A stretch of DNA of 64,000 nucleotides from Malus domestica (taxonomy: Eukaryota > Streptophyta > Magnoliopsida > Rosales > Rosaceae): contig NC_091672.1 of assembly GCF_042453785.1 (NCBI RefSeq), positions 997,001-1,061,000 on the forward strand, read 5' to 3'. The notes under the pieces are model-generated. The model was not told the origin of the DNA. It was given only the letters and a program-made list of their open reading frames with translations, and did not search any database. Both the position numbers and the translations under genes were made by a program. Of the stretch, positions 1-11,168 are shown piece by piece; the stretch's first letter is position 1; each line of letters opens with the position of its first letter.

Positions 1-3000
1 CACAATGTCTTGTTAAATGCTTCTGCAAGATCGTTGGCCGGAGCATGATACATGGAGGATTTGTGCTGCTTGAACTTGTATTTCTCGCAGAGCTCGTCCA
101 CGAGTCGGTTGGAGAACTGTTTTCCGTTGTCAGTGACAATGTAGCGAGGCACGCCATATCGGTGGATGATATGTTCCTTGATGAAACGGACGACAGTTTC
201 CTTCTTGACTTCCTTCAGGGGTATGGCTTCAGCCCACTTGGAGAAGTAATCTGTTGCAGCCAGGATGTAAGCTTCTCCTGCAGATGACTTTGGCGCAATT
301 GGTCCTACTACGTCTAATCCCCATGCATCGAATGGCCATGAAGTAGCTGTAGGGTGTAATGGTTCAAGCGGTTGATGTATGAAGTTGGCGTGAAATTGGC
401 AGGCTTGGCACCTTTTGGCGTGTTCTAGGCAGTCCTTTACCATGCTTGGCTAGTAGTAACCCATTCTTTTGAGCTGGAAATGAAGCTTCGGTCCGGACTG
501 ATGCGCTCCACATATTCCTGAGTGTGCTTCTTCCATGGCTTGATTGGCTTCTTCCTCGCCTAAGCATCTCAGAAGTACTCATTCAAAAGATCGCCGGTAG
601 AGTGTCCATTTGTAATAGAGGAAGCGATGCGCTCGTCGACGTACTTCAGAACGGTGTTTTGGATCATCTGGGAGTATTTCATGCTCCAAGTAGTTGATCA
701 GCGGCGGTCTCCATTCTTCAACGTTGACCGGAAGTATGGAAATAACATTTGTATCACTTAGTACCATTTCAGTGACAGGCGGGATTACCCATCTTTGGCA
801 GACTGGCACGTTTGTGGCTTCATCTTCTCCTAACGTTATGCTCGAGGCTAGGTTGGCGAGAGCGTCTGCCATTTGATTCTCTTTTCTTGGCACGTGTTCT
901 AGTGTTACGGCCTCAAATCTTTGTAGCAATTGCGTTGCCAGCCGGAAGTATGGGACGAGATCCTCTTTCCTAACCTCATATTCAGTCAAGAGTTGATTGA
1001 TTTTGAGCTTGGAGTCGCCATATATCTCAAGGGCTATGATTTCCATGTTGATTGCCATTTGGAGCCCGATGATCAGTGCTTGGTACTCAGCGACGTTGTT
1101 GGAGCATAATTCGCTTAGTTGGAATGAATAAGGTAATATTTGCCTTTGTGGCGACATGAATACTACTCCTGCCCCCGCTCCGTCTGCTCGTGCAGATCCG
1201 TCGAAGAACATCGTCCATGTCGGAAATATGTCGATGTAGAACACCTCTTCGTCAGGCAAGTCGTCTGAGATTTTCCAATCGGCTGCGATTGGATGGTCGG
1301 CAAGGAAGTCTGCTAGCGCTTGTCCCTTGATGGCTTTAGTTGGGACGTAGATGATCTCGTATTGATTGAGAAGCAATGCCCATTTAGCTAGTCGTCCTGT
1401 CAAAATTGGCTTGGACATGACATATTTGACCGGGTCAGCTTTAGCAATCAAGTGGATGGTGTAAGCATGCATGTAATGTCTGAGCTTTTGGATGGCAAAC
1501 ATCAAGGCAAGGCACATTTTTTCTATTGGGGAATAGTTCAACTTAGCGCCGGTGAGCGTTCGACTGAGGTAGTAGAGCGCTCATTCTTTCTGGGATTCGT
1601 TTTCCTGTGCTAAGAGTGCTCCAACTGAACTTTCATGAGCAGCGATGTAGAATATGAGCGGTTTCCATGGTAGAGGTGCCCCCAAGACAGGTGGACTTGA
1701 TAAATACTTCTTTATGCTTTCAAAAGCATTATTGCATGCTTTGTCCCATACGAATGGAACATCTTTCTTCATGAGTCGACTGAACGGTTGACAACGCCCT
1801 GCAAGGTTGGAGATGAAGCGTCTGATGATGGCTAGCCGTCCTTGTAGACTTTTCAACTCGTGCAGGTTTCTTGGCTCGGGCATGCTTTGAATGGCCTTGA
1901 TCTTTGATTGGTCCACTTCAATGCCACGATGCTTGACAATGAAGCCGATGAACTTTCCAGATGTGACGCCAAATGCACATTTTAACTGGTTCATCTTGAG
2001 GTTGTATTTTCGCAACCTTTCGAACACTACTCGCAAATCCTTCAAGTGATCTGGTCTTTTCTTTGTCTTGACCACCACATCGTCTACATAGCATTCTACA
2101 TTCTTGTGTAGCATGTCATTGAAGATCTTCTGCATTGCGCATTGATATGTAGCTCCAGTATTCTTCAGGCCAAAGGGCATCACCTTGTAGCAGTAGATAC
2201 CTTTTGGAGTGCGGAAGGCTGTTAGTTCCTCATCTTCAAGAGCCATACAAATTTGATTGTATCCAGAAGAGCCATCCATGAATGATAGTGCCTCATGGCC
2301 AGTGGTCGCGTCCACCATGATTTCAATGATTGGCAATGGGAAGTCATCATTTGGGCAAGCATCATTGAGGTCTCGGAAGTCTACGCAAACACGTATTTGT
2401 CCAGATTTCTTAAGAACTATGACGATGTTAGAGATCCACTTAGGGTATTGCACATCTCGAATGAAGCCTGCTTCGATCAACTTGTCAATCTCAGCCTCGA
2501 TTTGTGGGATGAGCTCGGATCGATAGCGTCTTTGAGTTTGCTTTATTGGTCGCGTTCCAGGCTTGACTGCAAGATGATGCACAACAATAATAGGGTCGAG
2601 GCCGGGCATTTCCTTGTAGGTCCAAGCAAAGACGTCATTGTACTCTAATAGCAGCTGGTAATACTTCTCTATCTCGTCTGCACTTAGTAATGCACTTACG
2701 AAGATAAGCTTTGGTTCCTCACTTGTGCCTAAGTTGAGTTCTTTGAGATCGTCAACTGCGGCTTGCCCCCCATCTTCGAGTTGTGACGGTGCTGCAATGA
2801 CATATTCCTCGAGGATTTCATCTTCTTCACCTTCTTGGATTGTGATGTGGAAGACGTCTTGGGCCTCTTCTTCGGTGTTGACCTCTCGAGCTTGTTGGCA
2901 TGAAGATTGTCCAGTGTGGATGATGGTGCGCCTTTTCACTTTCAGTGATCCAACTATGTTAACCTCTAAAATTGCTTGGCGCTTCATTCTTGAAGGAATG

Positions 3001-6000
3001 GAACTTCGAACGTCATCCTTTTCTGCCGGACGATCGATCTTTTCTACTTCTGGTGTTGTCTTTCTCCTTTTGGAAGGTTCTTTGGCTTTTCCAAGTCTTT
3101 CCATAACTGACTATCGTGGAGGAAAGCTAGTCGTATCGCTTTGCTTCTTAGGTTTCGATAACCTTTTGAAAACAGAGCTTCGAGATACTGACGTGTTAAG
3201 CCTTTTGAAGACGGAAGTTCTGTTTTGACCGCCAATGAGTTTAGGTGCCGAAACTCTGGTCCTTGAACGATTCATTCTATCGAATACTGACATCTGAGGG
3301 GCAGTTCGAGGCTCCTCTTTATCTTGTATAATGCTCACGTTGATGTGTTGAGCGCTAGCATTTTTTGCCTTGCTGGAGATCTTCACCGGTGCATTTGGTG
3401 TGAAGCCAAGTCCAGCTTTGTTGTTGTTGACCCCGTAACCATGCTTCTCCAACTTCTTCTGAGTTTTAGTAAGATCACGTTCGTTGTCTTTGATGGTGTT
3501 CAAATCCTTCTTTCCCAAATTTGCAGAGGAGGTGAAGTTGTACCCAGCTTTCAACATGAGTTTGTAGGCGTTTGGATCAAAACCTTCTTCGGTCATCTTG
3601 GTTGGGAGAAAGCTTGGTTCTACCCCCTTTGGCAGGCCTTTTATGAAGCCTTGTGATGACATTGCAACCTTAATGTCGCTTAGCTGTGTCAGAGGCAAAA
3701 CTGCATTTGTTTTGAGCAACTTTACATTATCCATGTGCCGCTGTGTATCGACTTTGCTTGCTGCAGTTTCAAACGGGGATTGACCATTCTTTCTTCTCGA
3801 CATTGGGATGTATCGGAAAACGGGTATGTTTGGTCCATTTGAATGCGTCCTATTCCCTCTGGTTGTTGCAGATTTAGCAAGCTCATCGTCGTTTTTGCTT
3901 GAAGATGGCATAGCTTCTTCTTCTTGCTTCTTGGGCACGGCTTGCCACTCCTGTTTTTTAGGTGTTGCTTTGCCCATGGATTTGATCTCTTTTGGAAGAG
4001 TTTCGGGCACCATGTCTTCATCCATGTAGAACTTGGCGTCTGCGAAATGTGATTCGGCTTCGGTGAATGGCTTGGTGTCGCCATAGATCACCTTTACTCA
4101 TTCTCAGTAAAATTTTAAGCATTGGTGAAGGGTGGACGGTATTACTCCATTCGCATGGATCCAAGGCCTTCCTAAGAGCAAACTGTAGGAAGTTCTTGCA
4201 TCAATCACGTGAAATATTGTGCTTGACTTGAGTTCACCAATGGTCATCTCTACTCGGATCATGCCCATCGCTCTTTGTCCTCCTTGGTTAAAACCTTGGA
4301 TTAGTAGACGGCTTAGGGATAGTTCATTCACCTTGATGCCGATTGTGGTCATTGTTGACTTTGGCATGATATTTATGGCTAATCCGCCATCCACAAGCAT
4401 GCGGCTGACTTTGTGCTCCCTTACGTAACCAGAGATGAAGAGATGTCGGTTGTGAGGCTTGGATCCTAGCAGCAAGTCTTCGTCGGTGAAGTGGATTGCG
4501 TCCTCGGCGGCACAGCATGTGGCACATTCATGTGGTTGAAGCTTCAAGCTTTCGTTCTTGCTTTCTTGCACTTCATGGTCGTCGGAACTTGCCAAGACCG
4601 CTGCCAGTGCTTTTCGCATCTTTTTTGGCAACCAGAGCGCTCCCTCGATGCTAAAGTGTGTTGGCAGACCTTCTTCAATTGTAGGAGCCTTTTCCCCCTC
4701 AATGGTGACAGCTTTGCCTTTTGAGGGTTCTTTCATTTCTACTTCGACCATGTGACATGCAGTGATAGTGCACTGTTGGAAGAAGTCCTCCAGGAAGTAT
4801 TCGTGCAAGGAGACAGGAATACGTGGCTCTTGCTCCATAGGTTCCCCAGCATATGTTGACTTAGCAGCTCTTATACTTCTTTTAGGCTTCCTGTTGTTGC
4901 GGCGACGATGCTTTCTCGCTTGCTCCCCCTTTGGCTTTATAGCTTGTGGTCTTGGCTTCCTCGTCTTCTTATAGGTCACCAATGTCCACCCTTCTTCATC
5001 ATCGATAGGTGAATCCTGGTCGTTTGCCCCCAATGATGGTTGTGCAGAAGGTGCCGTGTAGCTTGTGCATTGATTGGAATGGTCGGGTATTTCTTGAAGA
5101 GGCATGGGATCAAAGGACCCGAACACGATCGTAGTGGTATGCGTTGCGGCTGTGTCTTCTAGGTCGAGCTCAATCCGCCCTTGCTGTGCCAACTTCATGA
5201 TGAGTTCTTTTAGGATGAAACATTTGCCTACATGATGACCCACGATACGATGGTACTTGCAGTACTTGGGATCGTTGGTACGATTTATCTCTTCAGGGCG
5301 TTTGCATTCAGGCAACTCAATCACCTTCTTCTCCAGCAAGTCGTCCAGCATTGCATCCATGTCGGAGTCCGGAAAAGGGTATACCTTCTGCTCCAGTTCC
5401 CTCAAAGTGTTTTTGTACCTATCTTGGGTGTGGGAAGGCTCATTTCTTTTTATCTCCTTTGCTTTGTTATTGAAGGAGATTTTGACGGGTGCGGACGAGG
5501 TCTTGATAGGGATGGTTTTGGTGGTAAAAGCTTCCTTGGCGGGCTTTTTCCCATGATTGTCTGCTCTTGAAGTAAACACCTTATCCCTTTTGAAATCGGT
5601 GATTGGCTCATTCTTTCCATGGTGGGCGATGCTCAGTTCCATGTCGTGGGCACGGGTGGCTAATTCTTCAAAAGTCCGTGGCTTGATACCTTGAAGGATG
5701 TATTGTAAACCCCATTGCATGCCCTGGATGCACATCTCGATTGAAGAAATCTCGGAGAGCATGTCCTTACAGTCGAGGCTTATATTACGCCATCGGTTGA
5801 TGTAGTCCATGACCGGTTTTTCCCTCCATTGTTTCATGTTCGTCAGCTCCAGCATGCTCACAGTGCGGCGGGTACTGTAGAAGCGGTTGAGGAATTCCCT
5901 TTCCAACTGTTCCCAGCTGTTGATGGACTCGGGCTCCAGGTCTGTGTACCACTCAAAGGCGTTTCCTTTTAACGAGCGCACAAACTGCTTGGCGAGGTAA

Positions 6001-6776
6001 TCTCCTTCCGTCCCTGCATTGTTGCAGGTTTCGACGAAATGCGCGACATGTTGCTTTGGGTTTCCCTTTTCGTCAAATTGCATAAACTTCGGCGGTTGAT
6101 AGCCCTTCTGCATCCTTAAAGCGTCGATCTTCCTGGAGTAAGGCTTCGAGTACAACGTGGAGGCATGAGAGCTTCCTTCATACTGTGCCTTGATGGTGTT
6201 GGTGATCATCTCTTGCAGCTGCTGGATAGAAAGAGATCCCATGAGTGCCGCTGCTTGGTTTGGCTCCGGCTTCACATCGATTTTCTTCACCGGGGGCTCA
6301 TCTTCTTCGTCGTCTTCCTTCTTCAGATGATCAATCTTCGGGTTGGGTTTCTCGCCATCCTGCGCCTCCAGTCGGTTGACGAGTGCTGCAATTTGTAAGT
6401 CTTTTTCTTCCACAGTTCGGGTTAACCTTGCAATTGCTTCATTCATCTGAGCCAGCTGCTCATCGATTGAAGTTGCTCCGGTAGCCATAACTTGCATGGA
6501 TGTGCTGTCGCTTGAGTTAGCATCGGAAAACAAAGACTCGGAGTACTTCTTCGGGCTTTCCTCCCTTGGTGCCCTTAGCGAGGCCAGGGTGATCACAGGT
6601 TCGTACCTCGGGTACTCTTGTTCCTTTGGCAGGGTTGATGTAGGGGTGGAAGAGGAGGCAACAAGAGCTCTTGCCTTGCTTCGAGTTACGATGCCTGAAA
6701 TGGCGCCGCTTGCGGCAAGGATGCTCTTGTTTTTCGTGTTGGTTGTGGGAACAGCTTGAGCCTTCCTTGATGCCAT
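1..6776 (-). pseudogene. Ty3/gypsy (Tat lineage) gag-pol, decayed and cut by the window edge
   Basis: One reading frame runs from the ATG at 6776 (first residues MASRKAQAV) to base 1. It encodes a retrotransposon polyprotein: a Gag domain, a CHHC knuckle (CKYHRIVGHHVGKC), an aspartic protease region (LVDGGLAINIMP), reverse transcriptase with YVDD at 2079-2090, an RNase H-like domain (FFDGSARADGAGAG, about 1160-1210) typical of Tat elements, and an integrase core with TDNGKQF near 130 and AEAFN near 20. The frame never shifts but is broken by in-frame stops at 4104-4106, 4098-4100, 3111-3113, 1581-1583, 579-581 and 450-452 (minus-strand TGA or TAG). I chose the ATG at 6776 because the open frame upstream of it enters the LTR. 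The rest of the integrase and the 3' LTR lie outside the window. The domain calls are secure; the Tat assignment rests on the RNase H and knuckle types. Confidence 0.92.
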
Positions 6777-6835
6777 TGATTTTGGAAGTGTGCTCGAATT
6801 TCTTGAACGGAGAAAGAGATGAGAGGTAGAGATGG

Positions 6836-6856
6836 TCCCACTGGGCGTGCCAAATT
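6836..6856 (-). other. Presumed primer-binding region of the Tat element
   Basis: Directly inside the LTR edge, the minus strand reads TTTGGCACGCCCAGTGGGAC. This is the place where a tRNA primer site is expected. The sequence resembles the TGGCGCCGTCTGTGGGA type seen in Tat elements, but I cannot name the tRNA. Confidence 0.4.
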
Positions 6857-7009
6857 TGTGAACATGGAAATTTCCTGAAACGAAAGAGACAAGAACAACG
6901 TGCACAAAATAATATTTGTATTTGATGATTTTGGGTTACAATCTCTCTTAAATTTGATCCTCTGATTCAATCTCCGTAAGGTGTTGATTTGTGGATGTGC
7001 GATTGATCC

Positions 7010-7460
7010 AAATGGCCGTTGGGCTTGATCTAAGGATGAACGTTCTTCAAGGGCCGTGGACTTGATCTTGAAGGTGGATTTGAGCGGATCTTCAAATGGG
7101 CTTTTGGGCTTGATCTTTGAAGAACAGTGATGAACGGATCTCCAGGGGCTTTTGGGCTTTGATCTTGAAGAACGGTTGGACGTGTGGATTTGTTGATGTT
7201 GTTGATCCAAGGGGCCGTCGGGGCTTGATCTTAGAAGAACGATGAACGAAGAACAAAGAACACTTTCTTCAAGGGCCGTCGGGGCTTGATCTTGAATTTG
7301 GTGGAAGTTCTTCACGGGGCCGTCGGGGCTTGATCTTGAAGGTGGATGATTGTTGATCCAAGGGGTCGTCGGGGCTTGATCTTGGAAGAATGATGAACGA
7401 AGAACGAAGAACGAGGAACACTTTCTTCAAGAGCCGTCGGGGCTTAATCTTGAAGGAGGA
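7010..7460. repeat. Tandem repeat inside the LTR (about nine units)
   Basis: The core GGCCGTCGGGGCTTGATCTT recurs about nine times with spacings of roughly 30-70 bases. It is usually followed by GAAGGTGGAT or GAAGAACG. The copies starting near 7200, 7271, 7316, 7361 and 7431 are the most alike; those before 7150 are more degenerate. The repeat lies between the TATA-like block and the LTR's 3' end. Confidence 0.8.
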
Positions 7461-7585
7461 TTTGATGAAGAACGAAAAGGGCTTTCTTGATCTTTCGGGA
7501 ATTGCTTGAGAGCTTCGGAGTTTCAGAGCTTCAGAGCTTCAAGGTGTAATATGAATTCCTCCTTTCAAATGAATGAATTAGCCTT

Positions 7586-7595
7586 CTATTTATAG
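7586..7595 (-). promoter_or_regulatory. TATA-like box of the LTR promoter
   Basis: The minus strand reads CTATAAATAG about 210 bases inside the LTR start. That position and orientation suit transcription of the Tat element. Only the motif supports it. Confidence 0.45.
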
Positions 7596-7804
7596 AAATT
7601 TCCAAGGCCTAATTTTGAATATAATATTCCAGATGAAATAAGTCGTTTCTGCCAGGTGTTGACACGTGTCCTGTTTGATGACTTTTCCAACTTATTTCGA
7701 TTTTTTGTTTAGACACACGCTACGTGTAAAATTTATGTAATACATGAGCGTTGAAACTTTGATTTATCGGTCAACATTTATTTACCAAAATTTCGATGTC
7801 TACA

Positions 7805-8221
7805 GTTACATGGCTTACGTTCAACTCCCGGGTCAATTTGTATGGAATTATCAATAACCGTTGAACGATAAACGTTCCTCCCCTGACCCTTACAATGCAA
7901 AGAGTCTTGTTAGTTTGGGATCGTCCCATATCAATAACTGTTGAAATTATCAACCAAATTAAGGAAAATTGTGTGAATTGATCCAGAATTGATCCAAATA
8001 GAACTTCACAGAACAACAATCGAGCTTTCAGATCTAAAAATTAAAATACTACAAAATTGTATGTACTTCCCTAAAGAAGTTCGCATCTTTCAGACTCGCT
8101 AACTCCACCTATTCAAGACTAGTCGTCGGTCCTCGGTGAAGCACAGATTCAAAGTTTCCGGCGACGGGTTCCTAATCGGTTTCAGCAATCCATGTTATGT
8201 ATCTCCAGCACCAAGAGTTTG
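7805..8221. other. Spacer between the Tat element and the lyase gene
   Basis: This holds the 3' flank and presumed 3' untranslated region of the minus-strand lyase gene. I see no convincing coding sequence. The first five bases (GTTAC) would be the target duplication of the Tat element, but its other side is outside the window. Confidence 0.5.
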
Positions 8222-11168
8222 TCAGACCCCTTTGTTGATTTCAAGTTTTGTAACCCAATGATCGAGCTGACTGGCGACGCATGCTGACCCTGTGGAACCA
8301 TACGAGGAGAATTTCTTCACTGCATTCTCTACTCCGAGAAATTCGTATACATCTTTTTCAAACACTGGATCGATACTTTTGAGCTCATCGACACTCAATG
8401 CCTGCAGTTCGCAACTTTTTGAGACGCACACGGCAACTGCCCTTCCAACTATGTCATGAGAGGTTCTGAAAGGTATTCCCTTTATAAAACAAGAGAAGCA
8501 ACTTCAGTAGCAATTATTTACAAATGTTATGAACTACATGTGATCGTAAAACGCGTAAATAGAATTGTGATTTCAAGTTCAGAAGTTCTAAGCTCCGTCT
8601 ATAATTGGCAAAAATGAAAGTTAGTCAAGAGAACTTGCCTTTTTCACGAGATAATCGGCAAGCGTTGTGGCATCAAGGTGACCAGCAGGTAAACTCTTTT
8701 GTATTCTCTCCCTGTTAAAGGTAATGTTCTGTGCAAACTCTGCAGACACTTCAAGCATCCCCAATATTGTCTTCACGCTGTCGAAGACAGGCTCCTTATC
8801 TTCCTGTCTCAAGGGGAAAAGAAAGAACCCTTTGTAATCATATTCAAAATATTGCAGGATTAGTTAAAAGAGCAATGAATTTTATATACGGTAAATGCAA
8901 GCGGAATAGATCCTTTTATGTAGCATTGTGTTTGTGCATAAGTAAAGTAACACGCATGCAAATCCGTCTAAGAACTTAGCTTCAGGCTCGAGAACGTAAA
9001 GAGTGGACAGACCCAACTGAACCCCTGCCCGTCCGTGCTGATTGCATGTAAATTCAAAAAAGAAAAGAAAAGATTATACCTGTAAATCACGATTGTAAGC
9101 AAGGGGAAGTCCCTTGCACAATGTGAGAAGGGTAACCAGGTCTCCTACTACTCTAGCGGACTTTCCACGAACAAGTTCCATTGGATCTGGATTTTTCTTC
9201 TGAGGCATGATACTACTTCCTGTTGAAACCTTGTCACTTGGCGTGATAAATCCAAACTCCTCTGAAGCCCACAGTACCCATTCTTCACCAAGCCGGGAGA
9301 GATGAATTGCTGTGATGGCGTTAGCAGAAAGAAACTCCATGACAAAATCTCGGTCTGACACTGCATCAATACTACATTAAGAAAAGAAATAAATCATTAT
9401 TTGATGAAAACACATATAAAGAAGCATGAAATACACAACCAACCACAAGATTTAGACGCAACAGATGGCACCAAGAAACATTGACACTCATTTAACTGAC
9501 ATCATTGGGCATACCTAATGTACTTGTATGACTTCACGGCAAAGCGTGATGAATGTATGATAAGTTGAACAATTGCATTTGCCAACAAGTGGATAAACAT
9601 TATTAATCTTTGTTATTGTTAATGTAAGAAACAGGGAAATAATAATCAATCCTAAGTTAAAAGAAAAGATAATGTATCAGCTGCTTCTTTCACAGAGTTC
9701 CATGCAATTTTTTTATTAGAATGAAAAGCGAAATTGAACCATACAACTATAATCATGTATGTTTCAGTCTCATGTGCATTGGAAGGGAAAACCGGAAAAA
9801 GAGATGGTATGAGAATGCCATAAAGTAATTGACTAATTTGTTAACTATTGACCAGTTTACAACATCTTTTGCAGAGTACCAATGAAACAAAAAGGCAACA
9901 CAGCTCCATGCTGCCGCTCACTAGCACCAGTCAACTTCGATCCCAGCCAAGGAGTCAAACCAAGGGACATACCTGTTCCTCATAGGAGCAGTGAATTCTA
10001 AAGCATCAGAGGTCATAAACCGATCAATTGGAAGTCCTGTGCCGGCCAATGCACAAGCGCCTAAAGGGCAGAAATTCAACCTCACTCTGCAATCCAGTAA
10101 ACGGCCAGCATCACGTTCAAGCTACATAACAAGAAAAAGTGCCAAAATTAGTCTCTTCCAAAGGCCATGCATATACTGAGGCCAAGAAAACTCCATAAGC
10201 TTCAATTTTTATATGGCAATAACAACAAATCGACAAAATCATACATAAACCAACTATCAAGCCTCTAAAAACACTACAAACAATGCATGATTACAAAGCA
10301 ACTACCACAATACAAGGGCCAGAAACCATATAAATATATGTTAATAAGTTAAGAGCAAACCTGCTCAACAAATGCCAAGAGCAAATGCTGAAGCAGAACA
10401 GGTTGAGCCCTTTGCAGATGCGTGTAACCAGGAACAATCACACCCTCGTTCTTCATTGCCAATTTGACGAGCGAAACTTGAAGATACTTAATCTTCACAC
10501 CAATTGCATCAATCGCGTCTCGGATCCACAATCGGAAATCTGTCAAAACCTGATCGTTTCGGCTCCGAGCCGTGTGGAGCTTCTTAGCCGGTTCGCCGAT
10601 CAAATCAGTCAGCGCTGCCTCAATGTTCATGTGCACATCTTCTCTGTCGGTCCTCCATTCAAACTCACCACTCTCAATTCGCCTTTCTATCTCGCTCAGC
10701 CCCTCGTGGATGCTATCCCGGTCATTAACAGTAATCAATCCCTAGAACATAATAAAGAATAAAGCTTCCCCTCTAACCAAACAGATCCCAGAAAAAACAA
10801 AACTGAAAGAAACAAAAAAAAAATGAGAAAAGAGAAAGTACCTGTTTGGCTAGCATGGAAGCGTGAGCCTTGCTGCCCATGATATCATGCTTGTAGAGGG
10901 CTTTGTCGAACGAGATGGACTCAGTAAATCGCTCGACAGCGTCAGTCACACTCTCCTCAAAGCGACCACCCCAGAGCTTGGCCTCCTTGGACTTGGGGTC
11001 AGTGGATTGGGCCAGGGCGGCACATCGGACCTCCAGCTTGGGCATTTGTCTGTGAGATTGCAAAGACGCCATACGAAAGGGTCGAAGGTTTTTTGGGATG
11101 AAGTGGTCATGTGAGGGAGAGCTGAGTGAGAATGAGTTGTTGAATACAGCTAAGGACTCCATGTTCAT
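8222..11168 (-). CDS. ASL: Argininosuccinate lyase, plastid-targeted
   Basis: Cleaves argininosuccinate to arginine and fumarate, the last step of arginine synthesis; the plant enzyme acts in plastids as a homotetramer. Exons on the minus strand: 11168-10842, 10741-10361, 10121-9973, 9371-9080, 8803-8639 and 8479-8222, totalling 1572 nt or 523 residues, the usual plant length. The first ~50 residues are rich in serine, proline and basic residues, as in a transit peptide. The mature part contains [33 protein letters not shown] (catalytic His region) and the fumarate-lyase signature [12 protein letters not shown] near residues 337-348. Phases match at every junction. Junction 5 needs a GC donor (separate entry). 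The ATG at 11168 is the most upstream; a second ATG lies six bases inside. A possible 5'-leader donor at about 11885 is unproven. Confidence 0.95.
8480..8638 (-). other. GC-AG intron in the lyase gene
   Basis: The conserved protein run [15 protein letters not shown] is only restored if exon 5 ends AAAAAG at 8639 and exon 6 begins GGAATACC at 8479. The intron then starts GCAAGT and ends AAAG. AG|GCAAGT matches the strong donor form known for the minor GC-AG class. No GT donor nearby keeps the frame. Confidence 0.85.

Larger units (their letters stand above)
6857..7804 (-). repeat. 5' LTR of the Tat gypsy element
   Basis: On the minus strand this 948-bp stretch begins TGTAGACATC and ends GTTCACA, giving the usual TG...CA ends. 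It lies immediately upstream of the presumed primer site and the gag-pol frame. A TATA-like block sits inside it and a tandem repeat fills the transcribed half. The partner LTR is outside the window, so LTR identity and the target duplication cannot be checked. Confidence 0.8.

Noticed and set aside
10385..10762. 125-residue plus-strand ORF
   Set aside because: It lies on the antisense of lyase exon 2, whose frame is strongly supported.
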